A stretch of DNA of 64,000 bases from Bacillus sp. 7884-1 (lineage in GTDB: Bacteria > Bacillota > Bacilli > Bacillales > Cytobacillaceae), in contig NZ_NPDD01000021.1 in NCBI RefSeq assembly GCF_002272245.1, positions 18,530-82,529 on the forward strand, written 5' to 3'. A program made the translations under genes and the position numbers. The notes under the pieces are model-generated. The model ran no database searches, was not told where the DNA came from, and was given only the letters and a program-made list of their open reading frames with translations. Below are positions 54,269-63,717 of the stretch, piece after piece (the first letter of the stretch is position 1; each line of letters starts with the position of its first letter).

Positions 54269-54375
54269 ATAGCCCCCACCTTGTAATTTATTATTATCTG
54301 AAATAATTATAAATGAAAATTCATTTAAAGTGCTAGGAAATAGCTAGAATTAGAGAACGGGCTAGAAAAGCAGTA

Positions 54376-54399
54376 AAAGAGCCCATAGGCGGGCTCTTT
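54376..54399 (-). terminator. Terminator of ilvA
   Basis: AAAGAGCCC and GGGCTCTTT form a 9-bp stem just after the ilvA stop codon, ending in TTTT on the minus strand. Confidence 0.8.
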
Positions 54400-54403
54400 G
54401 ATT

Positions 54404-55675
54404 TTATACAAGCATTTGGAATAGGGTACTGTCATTATTCACTTCGCGGAAGACAAACCCTTTTGCTTTAATCCGTTCCATTAAAGGATAGTAATCCTCT
54501 TTGGTTTTTAGTTCAATCCCGACTAAAGCTGGTCCAGTTTCACGATTGTTCTTTTTCGTATATTCGAAATGGCTGATATCATCATTGGGTCCCAAGACAT
54601 CATCTAGAAACTCACGTAATGCACCTGGGCGTTGTGGAAATTGGACGATAAAATAATGTCGCAGTCCTTCATAGAGCTTCGAGCGTTCTTTAATTTCCTG
54701 CATACGACCGATATCATTGTTTCCTCCACTGACGATGCAGACAACTATTTTCCCTTTTATTTCTTCCGCATATTCATCTAACGCAGCAATTGAAAGCGCC
54801 CCTGTAGGCTCAACGACAATCGCATTTTCATTATAAAGAGATAGTAATGTGGTACAAACCTTTCCTTCAGGTACGACGACAATATCCTTCACGAACTCTT
54901 TACAAATGTTAAAGGTCATGGAACCGACAGTCTTCACGGCTGCACCATCAACAAATGGATCAATTTCTTTTAATGAAGTTACTTCACCTTTTGAAATCGA
55001 CGCCTTCATTCCTGCAGCACCCTGCGGCTCGACACCAATTAATGTTGTCTCTGGAGAGAAATGCTGCATATACGTACCAACACCCGAGATAAGGCCTCCA
55101 CCACCAATTGCCGCAAATAGGTAATCGATTTTTTCTGGGCATTCATTTAACAGTTCTACCGCAACTGTCCCTTGACCGGCAATAACGTCTGGATCATCGA
55201 ATGGGTGGATAAACGTTCTATTTTCTACCTGACTGCATTCCATCGCTTTTTCATAAGCATCGTCAAAGGTATCCCCTACTAAAACAATTTCTACATGTTC
55301 CTTACCCCAAAATTTCACTTGATTCACCTTTTGTTTAGGAGTGGTACTTGGCATAAAGACTTTTCCATTAATTTTTAAATGATTGCAAGAATAGGCGACA
55401 CCTTGTGCGTGGTTTCCAGCACTGGCACAAATAATGCCATTTTCTAATTCTTCCTCTGTTAGCTTCTTGATGCGATTATAAGCACCGCGGATTTTAAAGG
55501 AGCGAACACTTTGCAGGTCTTCTCTCTTCAAATATATATGACAGCCATATCGCTCTGATAATAAGTGATTATACTGCAAGGGAGTTGGTGAAATCACATC
55601 CTTAATGGTGTGGCTTGCAATAATGATATCCTCTACTTGAAAGGCTTTTTCTTTTTGGTCGACTTGTTGATTCAT
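54404..55675 (-). CDS. ilvA: Threonine ammonia-lyase (threonine deaminase)
   Basis: 423 residues. PLP lysine in SFKIRGAYNRI near residue 58, the Gly-rich phosphate site AIGGGGLISGVG near 183, and a C-terminal ACT-like regulatory region starting FIVQFPQRPGALREFLDDV near 340. First step of isoleucine synthesis. ATG 55675 has GAGGAGG; a longer frame begins 36 bases earlier. Its leader is a T-box, so starvation for the cognate amino acid relieves termination. Confidence 0.95.
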   Translation of the reverse strand: MNQQVDQKEKAFQVEDIIIASHTIKDVISPTPLQYNHLLSERYGCHIYLKREDLQSVRSFKIRGAYNRIKKLTEEELENGIICASAGNHAQGVAYSCNHLKINGKVFMPSTTPKQKVNQVKFWGKEHVEIVLVGDTFDDAYEKAMECSQVENRTFIHPFDDPDVIAGQGTVAVELLNECPEKIDYLFAAIGGGGLISGVGTYMQHFSPETTLIGVEPQGAAGMKASISKGEVTSLKEIDPFVDGAAVKTVGSMTFNICKEFVKDIVVVPEGKVCTTLLSLYNENAIVVEPTGALSIAALDEYAEEIKGKIVVCIVSGGNNDIGRMQEIKERSKLYEGLRHYFIVQFPQRPGALREFLDDVLGPNDDISHFEYTKKNNRETGPALVGIELKTKEDYYPLMERIKAKGFVFREVNNDSTLFQMLV

Positions 55676-55740
55676 TTCACTTTCCTCCTCTTTCTTTTTA
55701 AAATTTGCCATTTTCTAAGGCTCTTATAGGTTTTTGTAAA

Positions 55741-56015
55741 CAACAAAAAACCCGCCCCTTGTATAGGGACGAGTTTAACTCGCGATACCACCCTACTTCC
55801 GCAGCAAAAATCACCAGGCTGCGGCTCTCGATCAACGTATAATAATAATACGTATTCCATGTAACGGCGGCTTATTCCGGTATAGCTTACTTTCAAATTT
55901 TCAGCTAAACATCTCGGAGATGATTTTCAGATAAGCCCTGCCATCGACTCCCAGCAAATGTCGACTCTCTTAGGGACAAACAGCAAATCCTACTCTTCTC
56001 GTCATTGATACATTT
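55741..56015 (-). promoter_or_regulatory. T-box leader of ilvA with terminator
   Basis: On the minus strand AGGGTGGTATCGCG (55794-55781) is the T-box, followed by an A/T-rich antiterminator. The terminator (55776-55741) ends in TTTTTT. A stem-III-like hairpin CCGCAG/CTGCGG precedes it. TGGT in the T-box fits a tRNA ending ACCA. Candidate specifier ATC (Ile) is in AATCATCTC at 55925-55917, which would suit threonine deaminase. Confidence 0.85.
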
Positions 56016-56090
56016 TAAATTATTAATAAGATTATCACGGTAAATAGGCTTCGTCAATATTATTTGACTATTTTAATTATTTTGTTAATT

Positions 56091-56104
56091 ATAAAGCGCT
56101 TTCA
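56091..56104. promoter_or_regulatory. cre-like box (CcpA) near the ilvA promoter
   Basis: ATAAAGCGCTTTCA matches 12 of 14 bases of the strong cre TGAAAGCGCTTTCA. It lies just upstream of the T-box leader. Confidence 0.4.
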
Positions 56105-56121
56105 TTCGTTAAAGTGGAAAA

Positions 56122-56161
56122 AAAGGAGCAATCTCCAAACGAATTGGTAGATTACTCCTTT
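56122..56161 (-). terminator. Terminator of the bacillopeptidase F gene
   Basis: AAAGGAG-AATCT and AGATT-CTCCTTT form a long stem with one unpaired base per side; the minus strand ends in seven T. Confidence 0.75.
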
Positions 56162-56171
56162 CTCTTGACTC

Positions 56172-57727
56172 TTACTTACCTTTTTTCTTTACATTGATAA
56201 ACAATTTGCCTGCTGCTAATTCTCTAGCCGCATTACCAAATGTATCTACTGCTTTGACTTCAATCATAGCACCATCGGCTACCATGTCTTTTGTAGCTGT
56301 GTAGTAGCCTACATAATATCCTGGTGAAACCTCCATCATTGGCAGTTCTGTTGCATTTTGTACTGAGATAAGATTGGTTAAAGGCATATGAATCACAAAA
56401 GAAGACTTTAAACCAGGCTCACTTGTGAATTCAATTTTTACACTTTCACCTTTTTTCAACGTCTTATCCACAGCAGGTTTTACATCTGAAATCACTGGTG
56501 CTGTATAATCCACATTCACTTGAAGTGTTTGTTCGGTTCTATTACCTGCTTGGTCCTCTGCCGTAACTGCAATCGTATTTGTTCCTTCATCTAGTATTAT
56601 TCTAGCTGAATAGGTGCCATTTTCCACCTTGGCTTTCGTACCATTAACCGTAACAGAGTTCAAATAATCATCTACAACTGTACCCGTAACGGTGACAGTT
56701 TCCTTATTTATTTTCCCACCATCTGTTGGGCTTGTAATGGCTAACTCTGGCACATGCTGGTCATATACTACCCCTATAGGTGCTGACGCATCTGTTATAC
56801 CTTTCACAGTTGAAGCTTTTGCTGTTAGACTGTTTTCTCCATCTTGAAGTGATACCTCTATTGAATACGTACCAGCATCTGTGGCTTCACCGGTTGCAAT
56901 TTCTTCTCCATGATTGTAAATATGAACGGTTGTGGTTGGTGCAACTTTCCCTTCGACCGTTACAGTGCCAACGTTTGTAAAGGAACCATCCACTGGCGAT
57001 GTGATTGTCGGAGCACTTACTTCATAGTCTACCACTGCACGAATCATGTAGTTTCCTTCTTCTTCAGGTGATGGTGACCAAGCGCCGCCCACTAGTTGCC
57101 AGCTTCTTAATGCATTTTCACCATCTTCATCTGTTCCAAGTCCTGGTGAAGCCGTGTTGATTCCAGCTTGGATATAAACAAGGTAGAAATCTCCTTCAAC
57201 GACAATACCGTGACTGCTTAAATCTACATGTGTCCACTGACCATTTCTTAATGCTGTTGCATCTATTGGACCAGCAAGTTTTTTACCTGGTGCTCCATCT
57301 GGACCACTGGCATCATAAACTGCCACTTTGAAATTTGTACCACCAGGAACTGGCCATTCTGTATCCCAGAATCGGAATAATCCTCCGGAAACAAGTGCCT
57401 TTTCATTACCAGGTGCTAATGACATTTTCACAGCCCAGCCATTACCTGCGTCGAAAAATGCTCTGGCATTTTCAGCTGTTCCGTCATCATAGCCAATTTC
57501 ACTTGGATAACCAATGAATGGCTTCAATTCAAAGTTTTGTGAAATATTTCCTTGTAGAGAAACAGACACTTCTTGACTATAAAAATGAGGTGCAATGATT
57601 TTTAACGTATAGTCGCCTTCATAGCCTGTTAATGAATATTGTCCGTTTTCATCTGTTGCGACAGGTGCAATATTAGCATCTTCAATTAAGTAGACTGTTG
57701 CTCCTGCTACAGGCTCACCCGTTGCTT
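56172..57727 (-). pseudogene. bpr: Bacillopeptidase F, C-terminal part (frameshifted off)
   Basis: In-frame continuation of the protease encoded upstream, separated by one missing base near 57726. From GCA 57725 it reads ATGEPVAGATVYLIEDANIA, a carboxypeptidase regulatory-like (CarboxypepD_reg) strand, then further beta-sandwich domains with SPTDGGKINKETVTVTGTVV (Big-like repeats). It ends KKKGK. A Met at 57569 is not preceded by a clear ribosome binding site, so this half is probably not made unless frameshifting occurs. Joined, the two halves give about 1,430 residues, close to B. subtilis Bpr. Confidence 0.8.
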
Positions 57728-60451
57728 GGTAAGAACAGTTCCTGCTACTGTACCTTTAGGAAGTTCTTCTAAAGTAAAGTTAGCTGTCACTTCACCATCC
57801 TGCTCAATGTTCACGGTTTGTGTTTCTGATTGGTAACCATAGCTTTCAGCAACAACCGTAAACTCACCTGCAGCATGTGTCATTTCAAAGCTTCCGTTCG
57901 CAGGATTTGTTTTAACAGATCGACCTGATTCTAATACCGTTACCTGAGCCTGCATCGGCAAGACAACCGGAGCAACCTTATCACTGCTAGCTTCTTTAGC
58001 AGCCTCAGGCATTTGAATGGTAATTTTATTTGGATTTACTTTTTCTTTTATTTCTACATTTGCAGATGAGTCTTCTTTGTCTGCTACTACTCCTAATTGT
58101 TGTGGTACAGTGAGTGCAGTATCAGATAGGGTAACATCATCTAAATACCAGCCATCTCTAACCACACTGCCATCAGTCGTTACATTAAAAGCAACATAGA
58201 TTCGTTGACCGGCATATTCACTCAAATCAACTTCACCATCTACCCATCCATTGGATAGATTATTTACCCGAAGCTTTTGAACCCAGTTTACATTATCAGT
58301 TGATACGTATACATGACCATAATCATAGTTTCTTTCAAGATTGTACCATTGTTTAAATTGTAAGTAACTGCTTCCTTCTGGTAAATCGATTGGCGGCATT
58401 TGCAGTGACATGTTGGCTCTGCTATCATACGTACCGTCTAAGTTGGTTCCATAAACTTTTTCACCTGAGAATGCTGTTCCAGGTCCGGTTGTTGGCGTGC
58501 CCCATTCCCACGTATTAGCGGCACCATAAGAAGTCCAGCCATCTGGATTACTCTCAAAATCCTGTGCGTATCCAACTGTTATTCCTGGGAGTACGGCTAC
58601 AGAATATTCATTGACTGTTTCATTTCCACCGAAATCAAGTACTTTAATCGTATAGGAGATTGATTCACCAGCAATATCCTCTCCTGGGATAGCTGCTTGA
58701 TAGATTCCATTTTTATAATCACCGCTGATTCGTTCTGCAGCAATTGTATTAGTAGTGCCATCTTCTAATTGATATTCAACTTCCACATTTGTTACACTGA
58801 TATTGTCGGCAGCTGAAGCTTGTAACGTTAGCGGCATTCCTGCAAAAACCGTGGCAGGTTGGGAATGTTCTAACACAGGAGCTTCACTGTCGTTTCCTTC
58901 TTTTGTTACCTGTCCTTTCAGCTTTCCTAAGCCAGAAATGACAGAGGATACTGCATCATATACATTTAAGAGACCCGATCCATAACCGTTGTTTGGAGAT
59001 TCTGGATACGTATTGTCGGTTAAAGGAATAGCGGTTGTTAATAATATTTCTTCTAACTCGTCAACACTTAAACTTGAATTCGCTTGTAGTAATAAGGCTA
59101 TCGCTGCTGCTACGTGCGGGCCAGCCATCGATGTTCCATTCCATCCACCTTCATAGCTGCTGCCAGGTACAGAGGAGCGAATGTTAACACCTGGTGCTGA
59201 AAGCTCTGGCTTAATCTCTTCATATGGAGATGGTCCTAATAATGAAAAACTTCCTAGTAGGTTATTAATATCTGTTGCACCTGTAGCGACTGATTCAGGG
59301 TAGTTAGCAGGGTTTGCAACGGAACCAGGTCCACCAGGATTAGTTAATGTTGTGTTACCAGCTGAGAATTCTGGGAAGATTTCTGCTGCTCTCCATGCTT
59401 GAACCATAGGGCGATACCACTCATCTAAACCAGCTCCGCCACCCCATGAGTTATTTACTACATCTGGCGCCAAATCAGGATTTCCATTAGGTGCTAAAAT
59501 CCATTCACCTGCTTCTAATAAATCAGCATCTGTTCCACCTGCCGCTGAAAATGCTTTAACAGCAATCCACTTTGCACCAGGTGCGACACCAATGGCATTA
59601 GAACCGTCTGGCTCAGACCCTACCATCGTCCCGGTAACATGGGTTCCATGTCCTAAATCATCATATGGTGCTGATTGACCGCCTACCGCGTCAAACCAGT
59701 TGTTTTTATGTGATGCTTGGCCAGTTGCTGGATCAAATCCACGATATTTTGACTGTAAGGCAGGGTGATTCCACTGAACGCCAGTATCAATGGATGCAAC
59801 CGTAATTCCACTTCCATCAATCCCCATCTCCCAAACGGCTGGAGCACCTACGCGATCAATATTCCATTCAATCGCATTCGTTTCCGCTGTTGGTTCAAGT
59901 ACCGCTCCAGCAGATTTTTCAGGAACAAACAATTGTCTTGTTTCATTTGGAAGGATTTTTTCTACTTCTTGGAAGGAAGCAACCTTTTCCATGACCTCTT
60001 TTGTAGCTGTTACCGCAATCCCGTTGACCACATAATAGGAATGAACATCTTTTGCTGCTCCCGCTTCTACTTGCTTTTGCAGGTATTCTAATAGTTCAAA
60101 CTGTGTTTCCTGTGCTGTTGCTTTTAACTCAGAAACAATAGAAGAACGTTTCAATGATTTGCTTTTAGCCGGTGTTGCTTTATTGAGGCTCGCTTTTTTC
60201 TCAGCCTCTTTTGCTACGCTAGCTGTATCCACCTGTTCCTTCATTTTTATTAAAAAGGTTACCTTTTCTTTCTCATCAAATTGTTTATCTAGTCTTTTTG
60301 AAATCTTTTGCGCTGGAGATGTTAAACTGTCTTTCGCTGAAACACTGACTCCTTTTGTAGCAGCTGAACTCACTTGAGGCTGTATGAGCAAAGGTAAAAC
60401 TAACATGGCAGTGCACATCACCGATAGAAAACGACGTTTCTTTTTTCTCAT
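57707..60451 (-). CDS. bpr: Bacillopeptidase F-type S8 serine protease, N-terminal and catalytic part
   Basis: 914 residues: Sec signal peptide (MRKKKRRF, then LLIQPQVSSAA), an inhibitor-type propeptide, then the subtilase domain with Asp (VASIDTGVQWNHP), His (DLGHGTHVTGTMVG) and Ser (WNGTSMAGPHVAAAIALLLQ). An MAM/jelly-roll-like domain (NPDGWTSYGAANTWEWGTP) and CarboxypepD-type strands follow. It stops early in LTKQRVSL because of a one-base deletion at about 57726. The catalytic half should still be secreted and may be active, since Bpr is processed at the C-terminus in relatives. Start ATG has TTAGGGGG upstream. Confidence 0.85.
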   Translation of the reverse strand: MRKKKRRFLSVMCTAMLVLPLLIQPQVSSAATKGVSVSAKDSLTSPAQKISKRLDKQFDEKEKVTFLIKMKEQVDTASVAKEAEKKASLNKATPAKSKSLKRSSIVSELKATAQETQFELLEYLQKQVEAGAAKDVHSYYVVNGIAVTATKEVMEKVASFQEVEKILPNETRQLFVPEKSAGAVLEPTAETNAIEWNIDRVGAPAVWEMGIDGSGITVASIDTGVQWNHPALQSKYRGFDPATGQASHKNNWFDAVGGQSAPYDDLGHGTHVTGTMVGSEPDGSNAIGVAPGAKWIAVKAFSAAGGTDADLLEAGEWILAPNGNPDLAPDVVNNSWGGGAGLDEWYRPMVQAWRAAEIFPEFSAGNTTLTNPGGPGSVANPANYPESVATGATDINNLLGSFSLLGPSPYEEIKPELSAPGVNIRSSVPGSSYEGGWNGTSMAGPHVAAAIALLLQANSSLSVDELEEILLTTAIPLTDNTYPESPNNGYGSGLLNVYDAVSSVISGLGKLKGQVTKEGNDSEAPVLEHSQPATVFAGMPLTLQASAADNISVTNVEVEYQLEDGTTNTIAAERISGDYKNGIYQAAIPGEDIAGESISYTIKVLDFGGNETVNEYSVAVLPGITVGYAQDFESNPDGWTSYGAANTWEWGTPTTGPGTAFSGEKVYGTNLDGTYDSRANMSLQMPPIDLPEGSSYLQFKQWYNLERNYDYGHVYVSTDNVNWVQKLRVNNLSNGWVDGEVDLSEYAGQRIYVAFNVTTDGSVVRDGWYLDDVTLSDTALTVPQQLGVVADKEDSSANVEIKEKVNPNKITIQMPEAAKEASSDKVAPVVLPMQAQVTVLESGRSVKTNPANGSFEMTHAAGEFTVVAESYGYQSETQTVNIEQDGEVTANFTLEELPKGTVAGTVLTKQRVSL

Positions 60452-60834
60452 CCCATTACCCCCTAAGTATTTTCGGTTGACCTGTCATCTACCCTCCTCC
60501 CTATCGCACACTTTATGTTAAAAACATTGGTACTAATTTAAAAATACCTTTTAGTGGTTTGGTTTTGTGTCGAATCCCGTCTATAAAATAGCAGTTGGAA
60601 AAAAATGGTAGTTTAGTATTCATTGGGAAATATGGAAAATTAGCCCAAATTAAGGTCGGCATCGTAGAGGTTATTGTGGGAATGAATCTTTATATACTAC
60701 TTTGTCCGTCTTTTTATTGGGGTAATTTTCTCTATTTATATAAAATGATTATTTTTTCCTAGTAGTATCGATACTTGATGTCGGTATTAAGTACACAGGA
60801 GCAGTGGGAAAGTAATGTTTTTCAATAGAAAGAA
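60452..60834. other. Divergent intergenic stretch
   Basis: No gene seen. AT-rich; should hold the bacillopeptidase F promoter. Nothing else recognised. Confidence 0.5.
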
Positions 60835-60864
60835 TTCTTGTTTCCCAGTTTAAGATGGTATAAT
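60835..60864 (+). promoter_or_regulatory. Sigma-A-like promoter of the carbonic anhydrase gene
   Basis: TTCTTG (60835-60840), 18 bases, TATAAT (60859-60864). Confidence 0.5.
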
Positions 60865-60911
60865 CTAGCTAAACTGTAAAATAATTCTGAATATAAAGGA
60901 GAGAGTTAGTC

Positions 60912-61424
60912 ATGCGTATTCCCTATAATGGTATAGCACCTACTATTCATCAAAGTGTATTTGTAGCCCCAGGTGCCTATTTAATTGGCGATGTTACGAT
61001 TGGTGAAGAATCAACAGTCTGGTTTAATGCTGTATTGCGAGGAGATGATGGCCCGATTACTGTTGGGAAAAGATGCAGTATCCAAGATAATTCCACCATT
61101 CATCTATATGAAGGTTCTCCGGTTGTCATTGGAGATGATGTTACCATTGGTCATAATGTTATTCTACACGGCTGCAAGATTGGAAGTTGTTCTATAATCG
61201 GAATGGGTTCGACCTTATTAGACAATGTCGAAGTGGGTGAAGAATGTATCATTGGGGCAAATACGCTGCTAGCCGCCGGTATCAAAATTCCGCCACGATC
61301 ACTCGTTCTCGGCTCTCCAGGTAAAGTTGTACGTGAATTAACGGAAAAAGATTTGCAAATGCTCCAATATTCCAGTGAAAACTATGTACAAAAAGGAAAA
61401 GAATACAAAGAAATACTAAAATGA
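60912..61424 (+). CDS. Gamma-type carbonic anhydrase family protein
   Basis: 170 residues with left-handed beta-helix hexapeptide repeats. Zinc ligands are expected at the His of STIHLYEG near residue 59, and the His pair in TIGHNVILHGC near residue 79. CxGxTxxL-type loops match YrdA/PaaY; B. subtilis YtoA is the nearest relative from memory. Catalytic activity in this subgroup is not always proven. Start ATG has AAAGGAGAG. Followed by a terminator. Confidence 0.85.
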   Translation: MRIPYNGIAPTIHQSVFVAPGAYLIGDVTIGEESTVWFNAVLRGDDGPITVGKRCSIQDNSTIHLYEGSPVVIGDDVTIGHNVILHGCKIGSCSIIGMGSTLLDNVEVGEECIIGANTLLAAGIKIPPRSLVLGSPGKVVRELTEKDLQMLQYSSENYVQKGKEYKEILK

Positions 61425-61433
61425 AGAAACAAA

Positions 61434-61465
61434 AAAAGGCAAGCATAGGGCTATGCTCGCCTTTT
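61434..61465 (+). terminator. Terminator of the carbonic anhydrase-like gene
   Basis: AAAGGC-AAGCATA and TATGCTC-GCCTTTT form an almost perfect stem followed by T residues. Confidence 0.75.
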
Positions 61466-61653
61466 CTGCTACAATGCGAATCAGACAATACTTTATGAAT
61501 ACACTGGGCTCAGCTTGACTGGCTTCCTTACCATATAGTTTAACTTAGATTGAACATAATTAAGCAAATAGGTTAATCTAATACCGATAAGCATGAAAGT
61601 TCTAAGTATGCTAAAGAGTATATTCAAAGTATATCCCTCCACATTGAAGATTA

Positions 61654-61848
61654 GTGTTATTGGTTAACACTAAGACTATTATTTATCTGTGCTGGTATTT
61701 TATTCAAGCTTATATTCATAATAGCAAACAGCACCAAATTGTTTATGCACTTGCAGACGAAATTGTAAATCGATTGGTTGGTTATGCAAACACACTATTA
61801 TCCGTTCATTCTGGCGAAAATTCCTATAATGCTGAATATAAGCAGTAA
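61654..61848 (+). CDS. Possible small protein, 64 aa (weak)
   Basis: GTG start without a clear ribosome binding site. The C-terminal half (IVYALADEIVNRLVGYANTL) looks protein-like and the N-terminal half is hydrophobic. A hairpin follows directly. No family recognised; could be chance. Confidence 0.3.
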   Translation: MLLVNTKTIIYLCWYFIQAYIHNSKQHQIVYALADEIVNRLVGYANTLLSVHSGENSYNAEYKQ

Positions 61849-61882
61849 AAGAGTTCATCCATAATAGGGGATGAACTCTTTT
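61847..61882. terminator. Terminator between the small ORF and the OYE gene
   Basis: AAAAGAGTTCATCC and GGATGAACTCTTTT form a long stem close to both stop codons. Confidence 0.75.
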
Positions 61883-61884
61883 TA

Positions 61885-63009
61885 TTAATTAACTCCAGGG
61901 AACCAACCAGGTGTATGAATGATTGCTTGCCACAGTTGATCTGGAATCACTAACTGGTGTTGGTTTTCCTTGTTAATCTCTGTATTAATCTCGGTCTCTT
62001 TTCCCTCTGCAATCTTTTGGACCCAATCAGGATCGATAATAAGCTCCCGGCCTAAAGCAATAAGCGGAAGCCCAGTTTGGATAGCTTTTAGAGCTTCATC
62101 CGGAGTATAAATAGACCCAACCCCAATCACAGGCACTTTGTCACCAACTCGTTCTTGAATGATTTCAATTCGTGAACGGGTATCATCCACACCTCTCCTT
62201 GGAGTTGACCAAAAATCTTGTAATGAAACATGAAGATAGTCTAAGTTCTTTTTTGCTAGTTCATCAAGTAAAACAAGAGTATCAGCCATGGTAATCCCAG
62301 GAGTTTCGGGCTCTTCCGGTGAGAAGCGGTAACCAACAATAAATGAGCCAGTTGCATGCTCAGCTGCTACTCTCTTTACTTCATCGACAATTGCTAACGG
62401 GAAGGTTAAGCGCTTCTCGAGACTTCCTCCCCAACGGTCTTCTCGACGATTAGAATGCGGTGAGAAAAATTGTTGAATCAAGTAACCGTTCGCGCCGTGG
62501 ATTTCCACACCATCGTAACCTGCTTCTATCGCTCTTCGCGTTGTCTCACCAAAGTCATGTATAATCGATTCTATTTCTTGATTAGACAATTCTCTAGGTA
62601 CAGGCTTTCCCATTCCTTCTACAGGGACGCTGCTGGCACTAACTACGTCATCATTTGGGATTAATTCAGGAGGAACCTGTCTGCCGCCGTGAAAAATTTG
62701 TAAAATGGCTTTTGCTCCCTGATTTTTAATCCCAGTCGCCAGCTTTTGTAAGCTAGGAATTAATTCATCTCTGTCTCCGCCAAATTCACCATGAAATCCT
62801 TTTCCATTTGCTGTAACATATGTACATGCGGTAATGACCATTCCTACTCCACCGGAGCGCCTAGCATAATAGTTGACTTCAGCTTCTGTCACAGTTCCAT
62901 CAGGATTCGATGACCAATTGGTCATTGGTGCCATCACGATTCGATTTTTTATTTGAACTCCATTTTTAAATGTATATGACTCAAGTAATGGTGCATATTT
63001 AGAATTCAC
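61885..63009 (-). CDS. Old Yellow Enzyme-type NADH:flavin oxidoreductase (YqiG/NamA-like)
   Basis: 374 residues from GTG 63009, which has GGGGG ten bases upstream. FMN site near the N-terminus IVMAPMTNWSSNPDG, HGGRQVPPELIPN near 110, the substrate-binding block EIHGANGYLIQQFFSPHSNR near 172, and VGVGSIYTPDEA near 310, ending ALGRELIIDPDW. These are conserved in YqiG-type ene-reductases. The 5' leader contains a small ORF and a terminator (63090-63150), suggesting attenuation. Natural substrate unknown; enones and electrophiles are typical. Confidence 0.88.
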   Translation of the reverse strand: MNSKYAPLLESYTFKNGVQIKNRIVMAPMTNWSSNPDGTVTEAEVNYYARRSGGVGMVITACTYVTANGKGFHGEFGGDRDELIPSLQKLATGIKNQGAKAILQIFHGGRQVPPELIPNDDVVSASSVPVEGMGKPVPRELSNQEIESIIHDFGETTRRAIEAGYDGVEIHGANGYLIQQFFSPHSNRREDRWGGSLEKRLTFPLAIVDEVKRVAAEHATGSFIVGYRFSPEEPETPGITMADTLVLLDELAKKNLDYLHVSLQDFWSTPRRGVDDTRSRIEIIQERVGDKVPVIGVGSIYTPDEALKAIQTGLPLIALGRELIIDPDWVQKIAEGKETEINTEINKENQHQLVIPDQLWQAIIHTPGWFPGVN

Positions 63010-63089
63010 CTGTTTTGTACCCCCAATTCGATTTCCATTTTCCCCTTCCTTATTTTCAGTTACTTTATAGAAAATAACCCCGCAAATAT

Positions 63090-63117
63090 AAAAAAACACC
63101 TTGCACTAAGCAAGGTG
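63090..63117 (-). terminator. Leader terminator of the OYE gene (attenuator)
   Basis: CACCTTGC and GCAAGGTG form a perfect 8-bp stem, loop five bases, followed on the minus strand by seven T. Located between a 14-codon leader ORF and the OYE start. Confidence 0.75.
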
Positions 63118-63150
63118 GGAAAACAAAGTCATTCTACCTGTGTATTTCAT
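63106..63150 (-). CDS. Leader peptide, 14 aa, overlapping the attenuator
   Basis: ATG 63150 has GAGGTG six bases upstream and encodes MKYTGRMTLFSHLA, then TAG. The stop codon falls in the terminator loop, so a ribosome reaching it would cover the 5' stem arm. This arrangement is typical of ribosome-mediated attenuation. Too short for ordinary gene calling. Confidence 0.6.
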   Translation of the reverse strand: MKYTGRMTLFSHLA

Positions 63151-63221
63151 CGGTGACACCTCAATTACAATCGTAATATTTGCCTTTGGAATCAATTAAA
63201 CTACAAAGGTAAGGATACTTC

Positions 63222-63248
63222 TAGTGTTAGTTTTTAACATTAACACTA
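63222..63248. promoter_or_regulatory. Inverted repeat in the OYE leader region
   Basis: TAGTGTTA and TAACACTA are exact inverted repeats, 11 bases apart. It could be an operator or an RNA stem upstream of the leader ORF. Confidence 0.35.
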
Positions 63249-63345
63249 CTAATAAATAGATTCTTCTAGCTTTAATTTAACATATTTTTAAGCCTTATTT
63301 TAGATTGCATTTATGATATTGTTTTGACAAATTTAATTTGCATAA

Positions 63346-63369
63346 AAATAAGCTGTTAGAATAACAGCT
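63346..63369 (-). terminator. Terminator of the 110-aa gene
   Basis: AGCTGTTA and TAACAGCT form an 8-bp stem; minus strand continues TATTTTTAT. Confidence 0.7.
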
Positions 63370-63384
63370 AGTGGGGTTTGATAT

Positions 63385-63717
63385 TCAAGCATCTGTTCCC
63401 TTTTCTAGGATATAACACGTTCCATCCTCTGCAAATAATAAATACTTTCCGTTTTTTATATTGAAATTTACATTTTTCTTATCATAAATTAGTTTTTCTA
63501 CTTTTCTAAAATTCTCAATATAGTCTCGAGGTGGATTAAATATGATTTCATGACTTCTCTTTGTAGTAACAAATCCCTTTGGGTCGCATCTCCTTTCAGG
63601 TTTTAATTCTGCAGACCATTCTCCGGTCAAAAGAATAGAAGTAGCCGTTACCTTAGTTTTTCGATTTTGAATGGACCATACTTTCCTGCAATTACACCGG
63701 TGTATTTTACTTTTCAT
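63385..63717 (-). CDS. Hypothetical protein, 110 aa
   Basis: Starts at ATG 63717 after a weak GAAAGTAGG. N-terminal part has a Cys pair (CNCRKVW) and many basic residues. A central block RRCDPKGFVTTKRSHEIIFN is followed by an alpha/beta C-terminus (VNFNIKNGKYLLFAEDGTCY). No family recognised. Own terminator downstream. Confidence 0.55.
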   Translation of the reverse strand: MKSKIHRCNCRKVWSIQNRKTKVTATSILLTGEWSAELKPERRCDPKGFVTTKRSHEIIFNPPRDYIENFRKVEKLIYDKKNVNFNIKNGKYLLFAEDGTCYILEKGTDA

